NCBI GenBank assembly: GCA_007026445.1
Contig: VDMD01000042.1
Coordinates: forward strand, 62,001 to 126,000
From: Schizophyllum amplum
Lineage: Eukaryota; Basidiomycota; Agaricomycetes; Agaricales; Schizophyllaceae
DNA: 64,000 bases
Direction: 5' to 3'
Below, piece by piece: positions 1 through 11,229 of this stretch. The notes beneath the pieces were generated by a model. That model searched no databases and was not told the DNA's origin. It saw nothing but the letters and a program-made list of their open reading frames with translations. Both the position numbers and the translations under genes were made by a program. Position 1 is the stretch's first letter. Each line of letters starts with the position of its first letter.

Positions 1-2
1 TC

Positions 3-335
3 GATCCCGTCTCGCTCACGGACGAACGGCTCGTATGTGTCCAAGGGAATATGAACGAGAGCCACTTTGGCGTGGATGAGGAGGGCAGAACGGTCTTGAT
101 GGGCTCGAGTAACATCTCCTTCGTCCCTGAGACTTTTGCGCGCTATGCTTTCGTCAACGCCAAGCTTCGGACCCTTGTCGACAGATTGGGTTTATCTGGT
201 GCACCTAACATGAGGTCCATGGTGGCCATCGCACACAACTTGGGCATGACAGCCGATCCGAGCCTTGGTGCGTCGACTTGTTTTTGGGCCTCCGGTGGAG
301 GGAGAGACGTTTGGACTGAACCCTTTATTGTGTGA
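3..335 (+). CDS. Aminoglycoside-phosphotransferase-like protein, 3' end only (degenerate active site)
   Basis: The frame is open from the window edge, so the gene starts upstream; about 110 residues are visible. The segment resembles the C-terminal lobe of the fungal APH/choline-kinase-like family, which usually carries an HxDxxxxN catalytic loop, then a GVDEEGR turn and a DFG-like aspartate. Here the loop reads QGNMNESHFGVDEEGR, so the loop histidine and aspartate positions are Q and N, and the DFG-like position reads GSSN. From this I infer a pseudokinase-type paralogue rather than an active kinase. The tail after ADPSLGAST may be read-through or a true C-terminus. Such genes are common and unstable in agaricomycetes. 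Family assignment is by recall of family features and is moderately sure. Confidence 0.6.
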   Translation, partial: DPVSLTDERLVCVQGNMNESHFGVDEEGRTVLMGSSNISFVPETFARYAFVNAKLRTLVDRLGLSGAPNMRSMVAIAHNLGMTADPSLGASTCFWASGGGRDVWTEPFIV

Positions 336-439
336 GGCCTCGACAATCACGGGAAGACGGCGGCTCCGAGGGTCTTGGAGCACGGGCACGTTCCAAGCAT
401 TTCCGCTCGCTCAACCTTCACCGGCCCTGCCTTCTAAAT

Positions 440-757
440 GACATGCGGCGTTTCGGAGACGGATATCTTCCGGTTCTTGCCCGGAGGCGTACAGGTCGAA
501 GTCATCGTTGGCCGCGCGAGCGTCTGGTCGCGTACGCGAGTCAGCATTCGCGTGTTCACCAGTTGACACAAAACCGGGCTCACCACCTCATTCCCATATT
601 TGTGCGTCTACCAAGCAGAGCTCCGACTGTCAAGTTGAGCGTACGGGTCGTAGCCTGTGAAAGCTCCCAAGGAGAGCGGCTGCGTATCGCGTCTGACCTG
701 ACCGCAATGCAGCTGGCGCTCGAAGCGAGAGCTGCCCCGATGATCGCTGTCGACATG
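440..757 (-). pseudogene. Relic of the 5' part of a class 3 lipase gene
   Basis: Read on the minus strand this stretch has a start and signal-like peptide (MSTAIIGAALASSASC), then in a shifted frame TGYDPYAQLDS, and after an intron-like gap the segment ANDDFDLYASG. The same three blocks occur in the same order in the lipase at 23686-24937 (MSAAIIAAALASSAGC, AGYDPYARLAR, ANEDFDLYASG). The relic is frameshifted between the first two blocks and has nothing after the third, so the catalytic half is absent. It is a partial duplicate that has decayed. Confidence 0.6.
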
Positions 758-1278
758 AATACAGATGGCAAAAGAGCTCTTGTCACCCTCTGCCTGTATT
801 GCATCACTCATGAGTGTGGTAGTGTACTGACCGGCTTGGCGATTTATACACAAGAATGTTGGTACCGGAGTGCCGCCGAGAGGGGAGGCTGGAGTTTGAG
901 CTGAGGCATACAGTCGGCGTTCTTCTCGAATGATGCCAGCCATTGCAACGGCGATGCAAAGTCTTGCGACTGTATCCAACGGCAGGCGAATGCGAGGCAT
1001 GATAATTAGATTGTCATTCAGTTTTGTGTACACACGTTCAAATCTCAGGGAGCTCTTACTTAGTAGCGAGTAAGCACTGACGCGTGACTTGCGCGTGACG
1101 GTTCAAATGTTACTCATGCGTGATCTTGCCTTTTGGAGATGACCTTAATTGTTTTGACGTGACGCTGTGACGTTCGCGTCTTTTGTTCTCAACCGCCATC
1201 TTCTCGAATTCCTCGCGATCTTCTGGCTCCACTTCTTGGCTTGTCTGTTCTCTGCGGCGGTGATCTGCGGCGGCGACC

Positions 1279-2981
1279 ATGGAATTCAAGTCGCCCGCTG
1301 CAGTTTCCCCGAGCTCTTTGGCCTACGAACCGACCATACAGTCGCCTACTCCGCCCGCCGATGGACCGACTATAACTGTACAGGAATACCAACGCCTGAC
1401 CTCTGGACAAGACTCGTACTGCTCCGGACCTCTGGCATGCTCGAATGTGCTTCTCAACGTCGATCTCGCCCTCGAAGTTCAAGTTGAACGTGCTCGTACT
1501 CAGGAAGCTCTGAACGCTCGCGATGCTCTTGTTCTCCGCCTCTCCGACGCCTATACGCATCTGCAAGTGAAGACTGCTGAGATAGAACGACTGCAAGATA
1601 CAGTAACGCGCCTCCTGCCGCCATCGCCGACGGAAAGCAACGCCATCACGAGCAAGATCGCTGCTGAACGGCAACAACTCGCTGACTTGCAAAACACTAT
1701 ACAGACTCTGCAAGACGAGATCCAGAAACTGAAGCAGGAACAGGAGAAGCGCGAGAAGCCGCCGCCAAAGTACGAAGCTCGATTACCGGTGCGTGGCAGA
1801 GTGTTGATCATTGCACACCGAAACTAACAAACATGCAGCTTGCGCCGCCTGCGCCACCTATCCGTCGTCACTCCGGCTCTGCTCTCTCCTCCGGATCAGC
1901 CACGACACTGCTGGGGTGCGCGGACGATCCCAAGGCGCGTTGACTGCATATATGCGCCGTTTTTGTACTGATACATCGAGCAGGTCGACGGAAACCTTCC
2001 CCCTCAAGTTGAATTCAACTCTGAGGATCCTCGAATCATCATCGCCGCGCGAAACAAGCTGCTCGCATCCCTTCAACTACCACCCGAGGCGCCAGAAGAC
2101 AGTCTTCATCCGATCCTGCTGCCTCCCAGCATGACGCTGCACGAGTTTATCAGCTCTCTTCCGCCGGTATGTGGACATTCAATCTACCTCTGAACGTAGC
2201 TGACGTGCAATACAGGTCGTGCGTACCTCGTCAGTCATTTGCTGAGCTTTTTTCTGCGGGCGCTTATACATCGTCAGGCTCGTCAACTATCGCGTTCTAT
2301 ACGAGTCGACCACAGCTTGGTGCCCCGAACGCGAAGAGCACGGGTACTTCCTTTCGCCCGTGTTCAAGTGCAGCACCAGTCCACGGACAGCGACTGTACA
2401 TCGTTGGACGCAGACCGATCCCCTTGCGCGGTTGAACAAGCCCACAGGTACGTCGTTTGCTGCTCGCCGCAATTCCACTAACTCGAACGATGAGCAGAGT
2501 TCTTCTTTCACAAGGACGGCTCGTGGTACTATGCGGGCACGTACAACGCCTTCCGGTTCCCCGATCTTTCGATTCGGGAATGGAACGAGCTTTCGGACGA
2601 GGTATGTCCTTCCACCATTGTCGCTCATCCCACTCACATCACCCTCTCCAGGCCACCCAAACCATCGCCAAGGAGACGCTCGCCGCGCGCAAGAACACGT
2701 CCCCGCAGCACTTTTTTGAGGTCAAGGAGCTCTACGGGGCGGGAGCGCTCCGCGTCGCTTGCGTTGGCTTGCACTGCATCGGGTTCAACAAGACGATGCA
2801 TCGGGCGCTGCTCGAGCAGGTGAAGGTGTGTCGCGCGGGGCGGTGGAGCAGGCCGGCAACCGCCATGGGCGGGGGCGGAGTGTGGAACTCGGCGGCGGGG
2901 GATCTGGTGTCGACGTTCGAGAAGCTGAGGATGGCGGATAGCGTGGCGGATGGGCAGGAGAATGCGCCGGTGAAGCGGTAG
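1279..2981 (+). CDS. Coiled-coil protein with C-terminal DUF6697-type domain
   Basis: A multi-exon gene of unknown function. Exon 1 (1279-1788) gives a Ser/Pro-rich start and a long heptad-like coiled coil rich in E, Q, K and L (about residues 75-165). After small exons, including IIIAARNKLLASLQLPP and TLHEFISSLPP, the conserved domain begins near 2280 (LVNYRVLYESTTAWCPERE). It continues with HRWTQTDPLARLNKPT, the FFHKDGSWYYAGTYNAF motif and a cysteine-containing VACVGLHCIGFN segment, and ends PVKR. This order matches DUF6697 proteins of agaricomycetes. Likely introns are 1789-1838, about 1916-1982, 2167-2217, 2230-2279, about 2452-2500 and 2592-2651. The phase across 1916-1982 did not resolve cleanly, so that splice or one base there is doubtful. 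The function of the domain is not known to me. Confidence 0.75.
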
Positions 2982-3380
2982 GGTGATGTCTTTCTTGTTT
3001 CATCATACAGGTTGGCTTCTCTTGCATTGGGACTGGATACGTATGGATGGATACTCTCACCACGATACTTTTATAATTCATGGGACTCTTTGGATCATAT
3101 GTACTTCGCTCACACGTCACCTTCCCTCGCGCTTTCATACTGTCTGTGCAAATGGACTATCGCTGGCGCTCGGAATTCTGCGCAGCGCTGCGCGCCTCTC
3201 TCTGGCAGCATAGCAAGCTGCCCGGCGAGGACTACGCGGCCGCGCCGTAATCTATGTCAGACAGTGAAGAGCATAACAATATATAGACCCGAACGCCCCG
3301 AAGGGTTCATACAAAGACAGTCCGTTTGGACAGCGGGCGCGATACCATCGACGATCAGAACTTGTAGCGACGACCCTCGG

Positions 3381-3920
3381 TCAATCCGCGTACACATAGA
3401 ACTTGTAAGGAGCGCCTGTGACTGTAGCTGGATCATGCTTTGCTCCCCAAGCAAGAGCGGCTTTCTCTATATCCCGAGCGTCAACCTGGAGAATGTCATT
3501 CTCCCGGAGCAGAGTCACGGCCTGCTTCACCCAGACCTTGCAAGTGAAGCGAGGCTCTTCCCCGACGAATGGATCAACCACAGTCATAGGGAGAGCTTCG
3601 ACCAGCCGAATCAGATCCTCTGTTGTATGAGAGTGCAGGTGTCCTGCATGATACGAGGCCTGTGTTAGTACACGGACAAAGAGATCAGCGAGGCATGCAC
3701 CGATCTTCATGACGATGCATAGTTCCAATGTCTTCTTGAGGGAGTAATCATCTGCAAGAAAGCGCCATGGCCCTTGTTTGTTGGACGCGTGCAGCTTCAC
3801 GCCGGCAGAATCGCTGTATGGAATTGTGATTGTCCAGTGGAACGTTCCGTCACCTCTGGAGGCGAGCGTGAGGCAGATATCACCAGGGCGAAAATCGGAG
3901 TTTAACGACAGGATGCTCAT
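3381..3920 (-). CDS. Hypothetical protein (agaricomycete-type, about 180 aa)
   Basis: A single-exon minus-strand ORF. I chose the ATG at 3920 because the residues from there (MSILSLNSDFRPGDICLTLA) run straight into a conserved-looking globular sequence. The frame is open to an earlier ATG at 4058, but that leader looks like untranslated sequence. Visible blocks are GTFHWTITIPYSDSAGVKLH, a QGPWRFLADDYSL block and FTCKVWVKQAVTLL, ending KFYVYAD. There is no signal peptide or membrane helix. The WHW..IPYSD..G.K.H pattern followed by a C-x-V-W segment is one I associate with small uncharacterised agaricomycete proteins. No function can be given. Confidence 0.6.
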   Translation of the reverse strand: MSILSLNSDFRPGDICLTLASRGDGTFHWTITIPYSDSAGVKLHASNKQGPWRFLADDYSLKKTLELCIVMKIGACLADLFVRVLTQASYHAGHLHSHTTEDLIRLVEALPMTVVDPFVGEEPRFTCKVWVKQAVTLLRENDILQVDARDIEKAALAWGAKHDPATVTGAPYKFYVYAD

Positions 3921-4274
3921 GCTAAGCAGTTTCAAGGAGCGTCTTTCGATGAAAGGCCCAGTTGATGTTGGTCGTTTGAATGCAACTGCCAAGTCACCGC
4001 CGAGTGCCCACACCGCGTCCAGATGTAGGCAATTTCCGAGGGCCGAAAGTGGACCCACACATGCTCGGAACGCGCAGATGATACGAACGTCTGCCTGGGG
4101 AGACTAGCAGATGATTGATGAGCTCTGCGCTGAGTCACGATGTTAGACACGATGGTCGAGCATGTTTGGTAAAGAGTGTAGCTACGCTAAGGAGTGTTGT
4201 TAGTAAGATGGGGTAAGTAGTTGGTGTCCGAGAAGTTTCAGTTCGATATTCTGCTTTCTTCCTTGGCTCGTTTA

Positions 4275-6295
4275 TCAGGCTGCGACAGCGTCTGAAGTCC
4301 CGAGGACCTGACCACTCGCATCCAGAGCAGAGACAGTGTATGAGGCGTAGTCCTCCAGCTGCTCGAAATTGATAAGAGTTTCGAAGTCGGTCCGGGTAGC
4401 GTTGGCAAGGTTGACGCTCTCGCCGGAGTCCGACGAGCCGTACAGACCCCAGGTTGCGACTTCTGTGGCACCGTTCCACCACGCATAGGCCGTGCGGTTT
4501 GAGCCATCGCCGGTTACGGACAGAGAGGGCGGAGTCGACGGCGTCGCGGTCCAGTCGAAACGGTACGTGCGGTCTACGAGACGTCAGATCTGCACGAACG
4601 CAAACGAGAAACTAGTAACTCACAAGCCTGGACATTGCTGACACCGAAGCGCATCTCCCACAGCGCGTTGCCTTCAGAGTCATACTCGCCGAAGACAGGC
4701 TCGGCACCCCATCTGAAGCAGCTTCAGTCGACTGATGCGCGGTCGTTGGCGAGAGCACATACCCAACGATAACGTTCCCGTTTTCAAGAACTTGAGTGTT
4801 GCCCTGCGACCGCGATATGGCCTTCTTGGAGGGAAGATACTCGTGTACAAGCTCGGCGGTCATTGCGGTCGTGTCAATGCTAAGCAGCATGCCGCGGGAG
4901 GATAATCGGTCCTGCTGGCCGATTGTGCCAGCGTTATCGAAGAGCCTTGGCAAGGAAAACGTGAGGAAGATATCATGGATGGTGTGTGGACACTCACGAG
5001 ATCGTGCTGGCGCTCCTCCAACGGCCGTCATGCTGCCAGGAGAAATCGGCGTCCTTGCCCATCGTGAAGTTTGAGTTTTTGCCTCCTAGTCGCCACATGA
5101 TATCGCCAGAAGAGGCGTCCAGCTGGACAAGATCAAGATAATCAGACTTCGAACTGCATCGAACCTTCGCGTCAACTCACGTAGAACAGTGTATGGATGT
5201 GGCGACCAGAGACAAGGTAATTGCCGCTATCATCCTTGTCGATGGCGTTGAGGTGCTTGAGACAATTATCAGCGAGGCCGAGCACATATGACCAGCAGCG
5301 AAACATACGAAGTAATCCCAAGGGGACGAGGCGCTCCAGCCGGTAATCAGGGGCGTGGTGTATGACTCCGAAGGATCAACATGGTCCAGGGAGTGCCACT
5401 CGAACATAACCTCGTCTACGAAATTTGTCAGCGCGACGGGAACAGCTTGAGCGAAGTAAACGTACTCGACGTGATGTTGATCTCCTGCACGACGCAGTTG
5501 AGTATATATCCATGTTTGGGGCCTCCGTACGGCCTCAGGTCATACTCCTGGGTCACGTATGCTGTCATCGTGGCCAGGTCGCCGCTGTAGATATGGGACT
5601 AGCGGGCGTCAGGCGAATAGCCCATGTCGGTTGAGCTGGATGACTCACGTCGTGCAAATCCGCCGGCGTGTTATCGGGCAGTCCAATGGCCGTGCTGAAT
5701 GGAGTGAGATCAGCGAGAAGTACGGCATACAAGCTCGATCCGACTCACTAGGTCGCGACCTCCTCATACGCAGTGTTGAGCACGTGCCAACTTCCCCAGC
5801 CATAGCCGACGCCACTCGACTCGCCGGACCAGATGATTAAGTGGTCTTCCCCCATATATGGTTCGACATGGAACGAGGGCGCTGAGGGGAAAGCCACCGC
5901 TCCGTCCCAGACGACAGTGCCGTCTTGCTTGATGATGAGCGGACCTGGCTGTGCGGGGTCCGCTGCCAAGCTATCAGCGCCAACAATTCGCGGACCATAT
6001 CGAAATAAGGCTTACAGGACGGGGCGAAGAATAACAAGCCGGAGGACAACTTAGTCGCCGTCTCGTCGGTCAAGGGGACCTCATAGTTGAGCTGGACCCT
6101 AGATAGAACGCGTCAGCCTCGTCTTTAGGCAAAAGAAGATACGCACGGTGTGTATTCGGTGGCTGCTACGTAGCTTTGAGTTGGACTGGAGCCAAGCAAG
6201 CCAGAGTCATACTTGACGCTCTGGTTGTATGCCTGCTTCGCTGCAGCGAGAGTAAAGAACGTGGGGGCGGTCAGAAAAACGAGTGTGAGGAGCAT
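4275..6295 (-). CDS. Secreted arylsulfotransferase-like protein, copy A
   Basis: An 11-exon gene for a protein of about 540 residues. The start at 6295 gives a signal peptide (MLLTLVFLTAPTFFTLAAA). The mature protein follows the order of fungal Arylsulfotran_2-type (ASST-like) proteins: GPLIIKQDGTVVWDG, YGWGSWHVLN, SHIYSGDLATMTAYV, FEWHSLDHVDPSESY, HLNAIDKDDSGNYLVSGRHI then HTLFY, GDIMWRLGGKNSNF, FSWQHDGRW, SRSQGNTQVLENGN and a C-terminal beta domain with AYAWWNGATEVATWGLYG. Bacterial ASSTs move sulfate from a phenolic donor to an acceptor through a histidine; the activity of the fungal secreted forms is not established to my knowledge. The His in GRHIH and in WQHDGRW are candidate active-site residues by inference. 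All exons checked are open. TATAAGAC lies about 40 bp before the ATG. Nearest relatives in the window are copies B and D. Confidence 0.85.
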
Positions 6296-6332
6296 GGCTG
6301 CCGGTTTATGTTTTCTCCTCGTCGTAAAGCCT

Positions 6333-6340
6333 GTCTTATA
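6333..6340 (-). promoter_or_regulatory. TATA box of copy A
   Basis: TATAAGAC on the minus strand, about 40 bp upstream of the copy A start codon. The same octamer occurs at matching distance before copies B (about 11092-11099) and D (21074-21081). Confidence 0.55.
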
Positions 6341-6410
6341 GCTCGACCACTGCCGTGGCTTGGCCGTGACAGCTCGCCTGCAGGGACCTTGCCAACGCCG
6401 CGCTCATTTC

Positions 6411-6478
6411 GCCATTACGCGGAGTCTCGTCGTCGAGCATGAATAGAGTGGTCGTCATCCAAGGACACGCCTAACGGC
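6411..6478 (-). promoter_or_regulatory. Conserved upstream block of copies A, B and D (copy A)
   Basis: About 65 bp shared with 11165-11229 and 20941-21004 in the same position relative to the gene. It includes GGCGTGTCCAAGGATGACGA, a CTCTATTCA core, TCGACGAC and GCGTAATGGCGA. Weaker similarity extends further upstream (TACTTAGCTC...CTCGCT and a CTCCCGAGG-type stretch). It is read as retained promoter sequence from the duplication unit, possibly with regulatory sites. Confidence 0.5.
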
Positions 6479-6479
6479 G

Positions 6480-7474
6480 ATTTGGCTGTCAGCGGTATTC
6501 ATCGACGGGAAAGGGAGGGCAAAATACCACTACTTTGTGTAACTAAAGGACGCCTCCATCAACCCGAATGCGTCCTCTCGGATCCTCGGGAGGCATTCAT
6601 GCTGGGGAATGTTCAGTAAAGAACTATGCAAAAGCTGAGCGAGGCCGGCATACACCTACCTACCATCGAGGAAGAGTAGCGAGGGGAGCTAAGTATTCAA
6701 AGGTTGGCTACCTCTGTTGAGCGACGTCGGCGAAGGTTGGCGCCAGCTTGGCGCCTGGGTGGAGCGACTGCGGCCAATCCGCGGCCATCAACTGATCGCG
6801 GAAGGGCTGAAGTCGTCCTTGAAAGTTCTACAGTAAGTATGTAACATAGGTAAGTAAATCAACGATAGACCGACCGTTCCTACTTACGTATTTCGACTAA
6901 GCTCGTAATCGCACTGGTAGACGGCTGCCGGCCGCTGCGGCCCATGCTGAGCGAGAGCCTGTCGGCGCTTCCGACGCGCGCATTACTGCTAGGTGTCCCG
7001 CGATACAACCCAAGGTCGATTCGAGAGTAACATGCTTTGACGAGCCGCCGGGCCGCGCGTGCGTTCTTGACAACCCGCTCGACGCTCGTCCCGCGTGCCT
7101 GCGATCTCAGCAAATTTTGATCCGGATGCAGTGGATGTTACCATGACAACCTATCCCTTTGTCCCCTGCTTGTTCTCCCTTAGACTCCGTCCCGGTCTTT
7201 GAACGGATGCTGTCTGACAACTTACCTATGCGCATGAATCAAATCGAAGAGGAGTCTAAGCTACCGCTATGTACCAGTCGAATAGAAACTACACGCTCGA
7301 ACTGAAGCGGTGCTAGCCTATGTGTCCTAGTCTCAGAGTCTATACCACGGGCCCTAACCACTGACGAGGCGATGGCGGACCCAAGGCGAGAAGCAGCAAG
7401 ACCATTGAGATCCTCATGCAGATGGTTCGTAACCTTCATGCCCTCATGTCATCAAAGTAGTAGATTGTGTGTGC
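6480..7474. other. Intergenic; part of a dispersed repeat, no gene seen
   Basis: No coding sequence is recognisable. About 7060-7175 (CGTTCTTGACAACCCGCTC ... TTTTGATCCGG ... TGTTACCATGACAACCT ... TTGTCCCC) is similar to 35690-35815 in the same order, so this is a dispersed intergenic repeat with two copies in the window. Confidence 0.4.
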
Positions 7475-8607
7475 TCACCCATGTACACCTTTCACCGGCC
7501 GCGGAAGATAGCGGGTCACCGCCTTCCACTCTTTTTCCCACGTCTGGTCGCCAGCATAGTCGCGCACGGACACCAGCGAGGGAAAGAGCGAATGAAGGTA
7601 CGCAGCAACCCTGTCCGGACTCGGCGCGCGTTCACCGCAGACTGTGATCCATCGGAGAGCGCACCGCGGCCGAGTTCTGGTCCCGTCTCCATCCGCTTCT
7701 GATTCCGGCGCATCTCCTTCCACGTCCGGCACGTCCCTCCCGGCCAGCGGTAGTGCCAGCGCCCGCAGCCGCGGACAGTGCATAGCGAACCTCTCCAGCG
7801 CGCGGAGCGAGCACCCCGTCCGCGAGACATCGCGCCCCATAATCCTCAGTTCCTCGATCGCCGGCCACCACAGCGCGAGCTCGCCCATTCCCTCATCTTC
7901 CAGCTCCGTTACCGACGAGACATGCACATAGTATATGCGCACCAGTCGCGTGTGCGCCGCGAAGGACCGGAGGTGGTCGACGCGCAGGGCGTGCGGGGTG
8001 ACGGTCGACCACTCGAGGTACAGGTCGACGAGCGAGGCGGGGCTGCAGCGCGTGGCGGCGTGGGCGGCGAATATGTGGAAGTACTGCATGCCGGGGTCAT
8101 CGTGCCACCGGATTTGCGAGCGGATGCACAGGGCGCCGATCATGGGTCCGAAGGCGACTATGAGGTCGTGCGACTGGCTGGGATGGGATAGGTTCTCGAG
8201 TGCGAGCGTCCGGACGTGAGAGCTCTCGGAAAAATTAATCCGCCAATCTCAAGTTCAACTGATCAGATACTGACAGATACTGAACGTATAAACAAACTGA
8301 TACACTCTACGAGCGGACTGGACACATACCAGTTGAGCGCCTTCCCGGCCAGTATCTATAAAGATTCGACAGTCGTCTGGCAAAAGCTCCATATAGCGAC
8401 CAGCGTGGCCCGCCTCCACAGCAGCGGTGTCGCGAGCTCGTTCCATAGGCGAGAGACAAGTACAACGTGAATCAGGTTTTTGGGCATCGGCTCCTCGTCC
8501 CTTATAGTACGAGACACCAGTACATCGTCTGTCAGCCAAGACATATTATAAAGCAGTTGCTCGAAGATGAGCAGAAGGACGTCGGGGACCTCAGCGATGT
8601 TGCTCAT
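7475..8607 (-). pseudogene. F-box/LRR-like family 1 gene, internally deleted and frameshifted
   Basis: The minus-strand start MSNIAEVPDVLLLIFEQLL and the F-box-like LVSRLWNELATPLLWRRAT match the intact family members at 28420-30010 and 30723-32512. After LLWRRAT the frame changes near 8400, because LLPDDCRIF continues in another frame. The family's leucine-rich first half is then missing: the sequence passes from the intron donor region directly to SHDLIVAFGP. The C-terminal half (7475-8143: ALRVDHLRSFAAHTRLVRIY, WWPAIEEL, CSLRALERFAMHCPRLRALA, ending PVKGVHG) is open. One deletion and one frameshift make a functional product unlikely. Confidence 0.7.
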
Positions 8608-8749
8608 GGCGCGATGCGGGTGTTCAACGTTCAGAATGCGACGCGGCTGTTCGAGATGCGACGCGTCTGTTCAGGATGTGGTGGCGCGAGTCTGTTCACG
8701 ATGCGCCGACATAAGAGAGATCGATAAACGACTCGGAAGAGGAAGACGA

Positions 8750-8797
8750 AGTTATTTAAGCGCCCGTGACAGTCACTGCTTAAGCGCTCGTCACGAT
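8750..8797 (-). promoter_or_regulatory. Shared upstream block of F-box family 1 (copy i)
   Basis: On the minus strand: CGTGACGAGCGCTTAAGC, then GTCACGGGCGCTTAAATAAC. Similar blocks precede the other family members at 26548-26593, 28295-28355 and 32570-32620. TTAAATAAC may act as a TATA-like core; the repeated CGTGAC motifs are candidate activator sites. Confidence 0.4.
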
Positions 8798-9014
8798 CAA
8801 GGCGTCACCAGCCGAGGGGCAAGCCCACAATTTCACGGGGTGGTGCATGGGCACTACACTCGGGTACTATGGGCATGAATGTCGAGGCATGTCTCGAAAT
8901 GAATGTACGTAGATACGTCGTGTAAAGAGAAAGTAAGTCGTTGATACTCGAGAAGTTCCCGCTCATCGTACTCTGCATTCGTAGGAGTCGTCTCGAAGGC
9001 TGAGCGCTCAATGA

Positions 9015-11054
9015 TCAGGCTGTGACAGCATCCGATGTTCCGAGGACCTGCCCGCTCGCGTCCAAGGCAGCGACTGTGTATGAGGTGTAGTTTTCTAGCT
9101 GCTCGAAAGCGATGGGAGTCTCGAAGTCGATCCGGGTAGCGTTGGCAAGGTTGACGCTCTCGCCGGAGTCCGACGAGCCGTACAGACCCCAGGTGGCAAC
9201 CTCGGTAGCGCCGTTCCACCACGCGTAGGCCGTGCGATTTGAATCGCTGCCGATGACGGCAAGTGAGGGCGGAGTCGAGGGCGTCGCAGTCCAGTCGAAG
9301 CGATACGTGCGGTCTTGGGACCGTCAGCCAAGCGCGATGTCGATTCGATTCTAACAAACTCACAGGCCTGAACAGAGCTGACAGCGAAGCGTAACTCCCA
9401 CAACTGGTTGCCCGCCGAGTCATACTCCCCGAAGAGCGGTTCTTGACCCCATCTGCGGTAGCTTCAGTTGAGAGGTTCCACGACATCGGGCGAGAGCACT
9501 GACCCAATGACCACGTTGCCATTCTCAAGGACTTGTGTATTACCCTGCGATCGCGAAATGGCTTTTGTGGACGGAAGATACTGGTTTACAAGTTCGGCGG
9601 TCATGGCGGCCGTGTCGATATTGAGCACGATACCGCGAGAGGATAACCGATCCTGCTGGGCGATCGTGCCAGCGTTGTCAAATAATCTGAATGGGAGCCG
9701 CGTTTGGTAAATGAGCAATGCGCGGAGTGGAGAAACGCACGAGATTGTGTTAGCGCTCCTCCAGCGACCGTCGTGCTGCCACGAGAAGTCGGCGTCGGTG
9801 CCCATCGTAAAGTCCGAGTTCTTGCCGCCCAATCGCCACAATATATCACCCGAAGAGGCGTCCACCTGAAGACAAAGACGATGTAAATGATAAAGATTTG
9901 AGCCACATCGAGCCAGTCCCTCAACTCACGGAAAACAGGGTATGGATGTGGCGGCCAGACACCAGATAATTGCCGCTAGCATCTTTATCAATGGCGTTGA
10001 TGTGCTGGACACACTCGTCAGCGATGCTGAGCACCTTGGCAGATGGAAGAACGTACGAAGTAATCCCAAGGAAGCGAGCTGTTGTAGCCGGTAAGTAGAG
10101 GCTTGGTGTACGACTCTGAAGGATCAACATGGTCGAGAGAGTGCCACTCGAAAAGGATCTCGCCTACAAGTTGTCAGTAAACTTGAGGCGTGCAATACAA
10201 TGTGCGAGTGAACGTACTCGACGTGATGTTGATCTCTTGTACTACGCAATCGAGAATGTATCCATTCTTGATGCCCCCGTAAGGCGTGAGGTCGTATGCT
10301 TGAGTCACGTATGCTGTCATCGTAGCTCGGTCGCCGTTGTAGATGTGGGACTGGTGGATCGTCAGTCGATTGTCTGATTCGGAACAAGCTAGACAACTCA
10401 CATCGTGAAGATCCGCGAGAGTGCTATTGGGCAACCCGATGGCTGTGCTAAAATCATTGACTGCGTCAGTATAATAGATTACAGGAAAGGACGGTTCAGC
10501 TCACTAGGTCGCGACCTCCTCGTACGCCGTGTTGACCACATGCCAACTACCCCAGCCATATCCAACGCCACTCAAATCGCCCGACCAGATGATCATGTGG
10601 TCTTCTCCCATATACGGTTCAACATGAAAGGAAGTCGCTTGGGGGTAGGTCGCTCCTCCAACCCAGACGACCGTACCGTCTTGCTTGATGATGAGCGGAC
10701 CAGGCTCCGCGGCTTCCGCTGGTTGGGTGTCAGCAAGCCCAATACGTTATCTATATAGAGACAAGGCTTACCGGACGGAGCGAAGAACAGCAAGCCGGGG
10801 GACACTTTTGCTGCTGTGCTGTCGGTCAAGGGGACCTCATAGTTGAGCTGGACCCTACATCGTGACTGAGTTAGCCTCATTATAAGGGAAGAAAAGAATA
10901 CGCACGGCGTGTAGTCAGCCGCTACGTAGCTCTGAGTTGGACTTGAGCCAAGCAAACCAGAGTCATACTTGACACTCTTATTGTATGCCTGCTCCGCCGC
11001 AGTGAGAGTAAACACCGTGGGCGCAGTCAGAAGAACGAGTGCGTTGAAGAGCAT
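9015..11054 (-). CDS. Secreted arylsulfotransferase-like protein, copy B
   Basis: Same 11-exon structure and length as copy A. The start at 11054 gives the signal peptide MLFNALVLLTAPTVFTLTAA. An in-frame ATG at 11162 exists, but it would bury the signal peptide. Landmarks in order: GPLIIKQDGTVVWVGG, YGWGSWHVVN, HINAIDKDASGNYLVSGRHI, GDILWRLGGKNSDF, FSWQHDGRW, SRSQGNTQVLENGN and AYAWWNGATEVATWGLYG, with final residues GTSDAVTA and then the stop. The frame is open in every exon checked and both candidate active-site histidines are kept. Promoter features (TATAAGAC and the 65-bp block) match A and D. A, B and D form the closer subgroup and C is the outlier. Confidence 0.85.
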
Positions 11055-11164
11055 GGCTGAAGGACAATGCTTTTCCTTCGTTGTGATGCTCGTCTTATAG
11101 CTCGACAGTGACCGCGGGGCCTTTGCAGCAGACGGAAGAGACGCTGCCCATGCCCGGCTCATTC

Positions 11165-11229
11165 GCCATTACGCGGCGTCCTGTCGTCGAGCCTGTATAG
11201 AGTCTTCGTCATTCGTGGACACGCTCGAC
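11165..11229 (-). promoter_or_regulatory. Conserved upstream block of copies A, B and D (copy B)
   Basis: Same elements as the block at 6411-6478 (CGTGTCC...ATGACGA, CTCTAT, TCGACGAC, CGCGTAATGGCGA), with a few substitutions, about 110 bp from the start codon. Confidence 0.5.
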
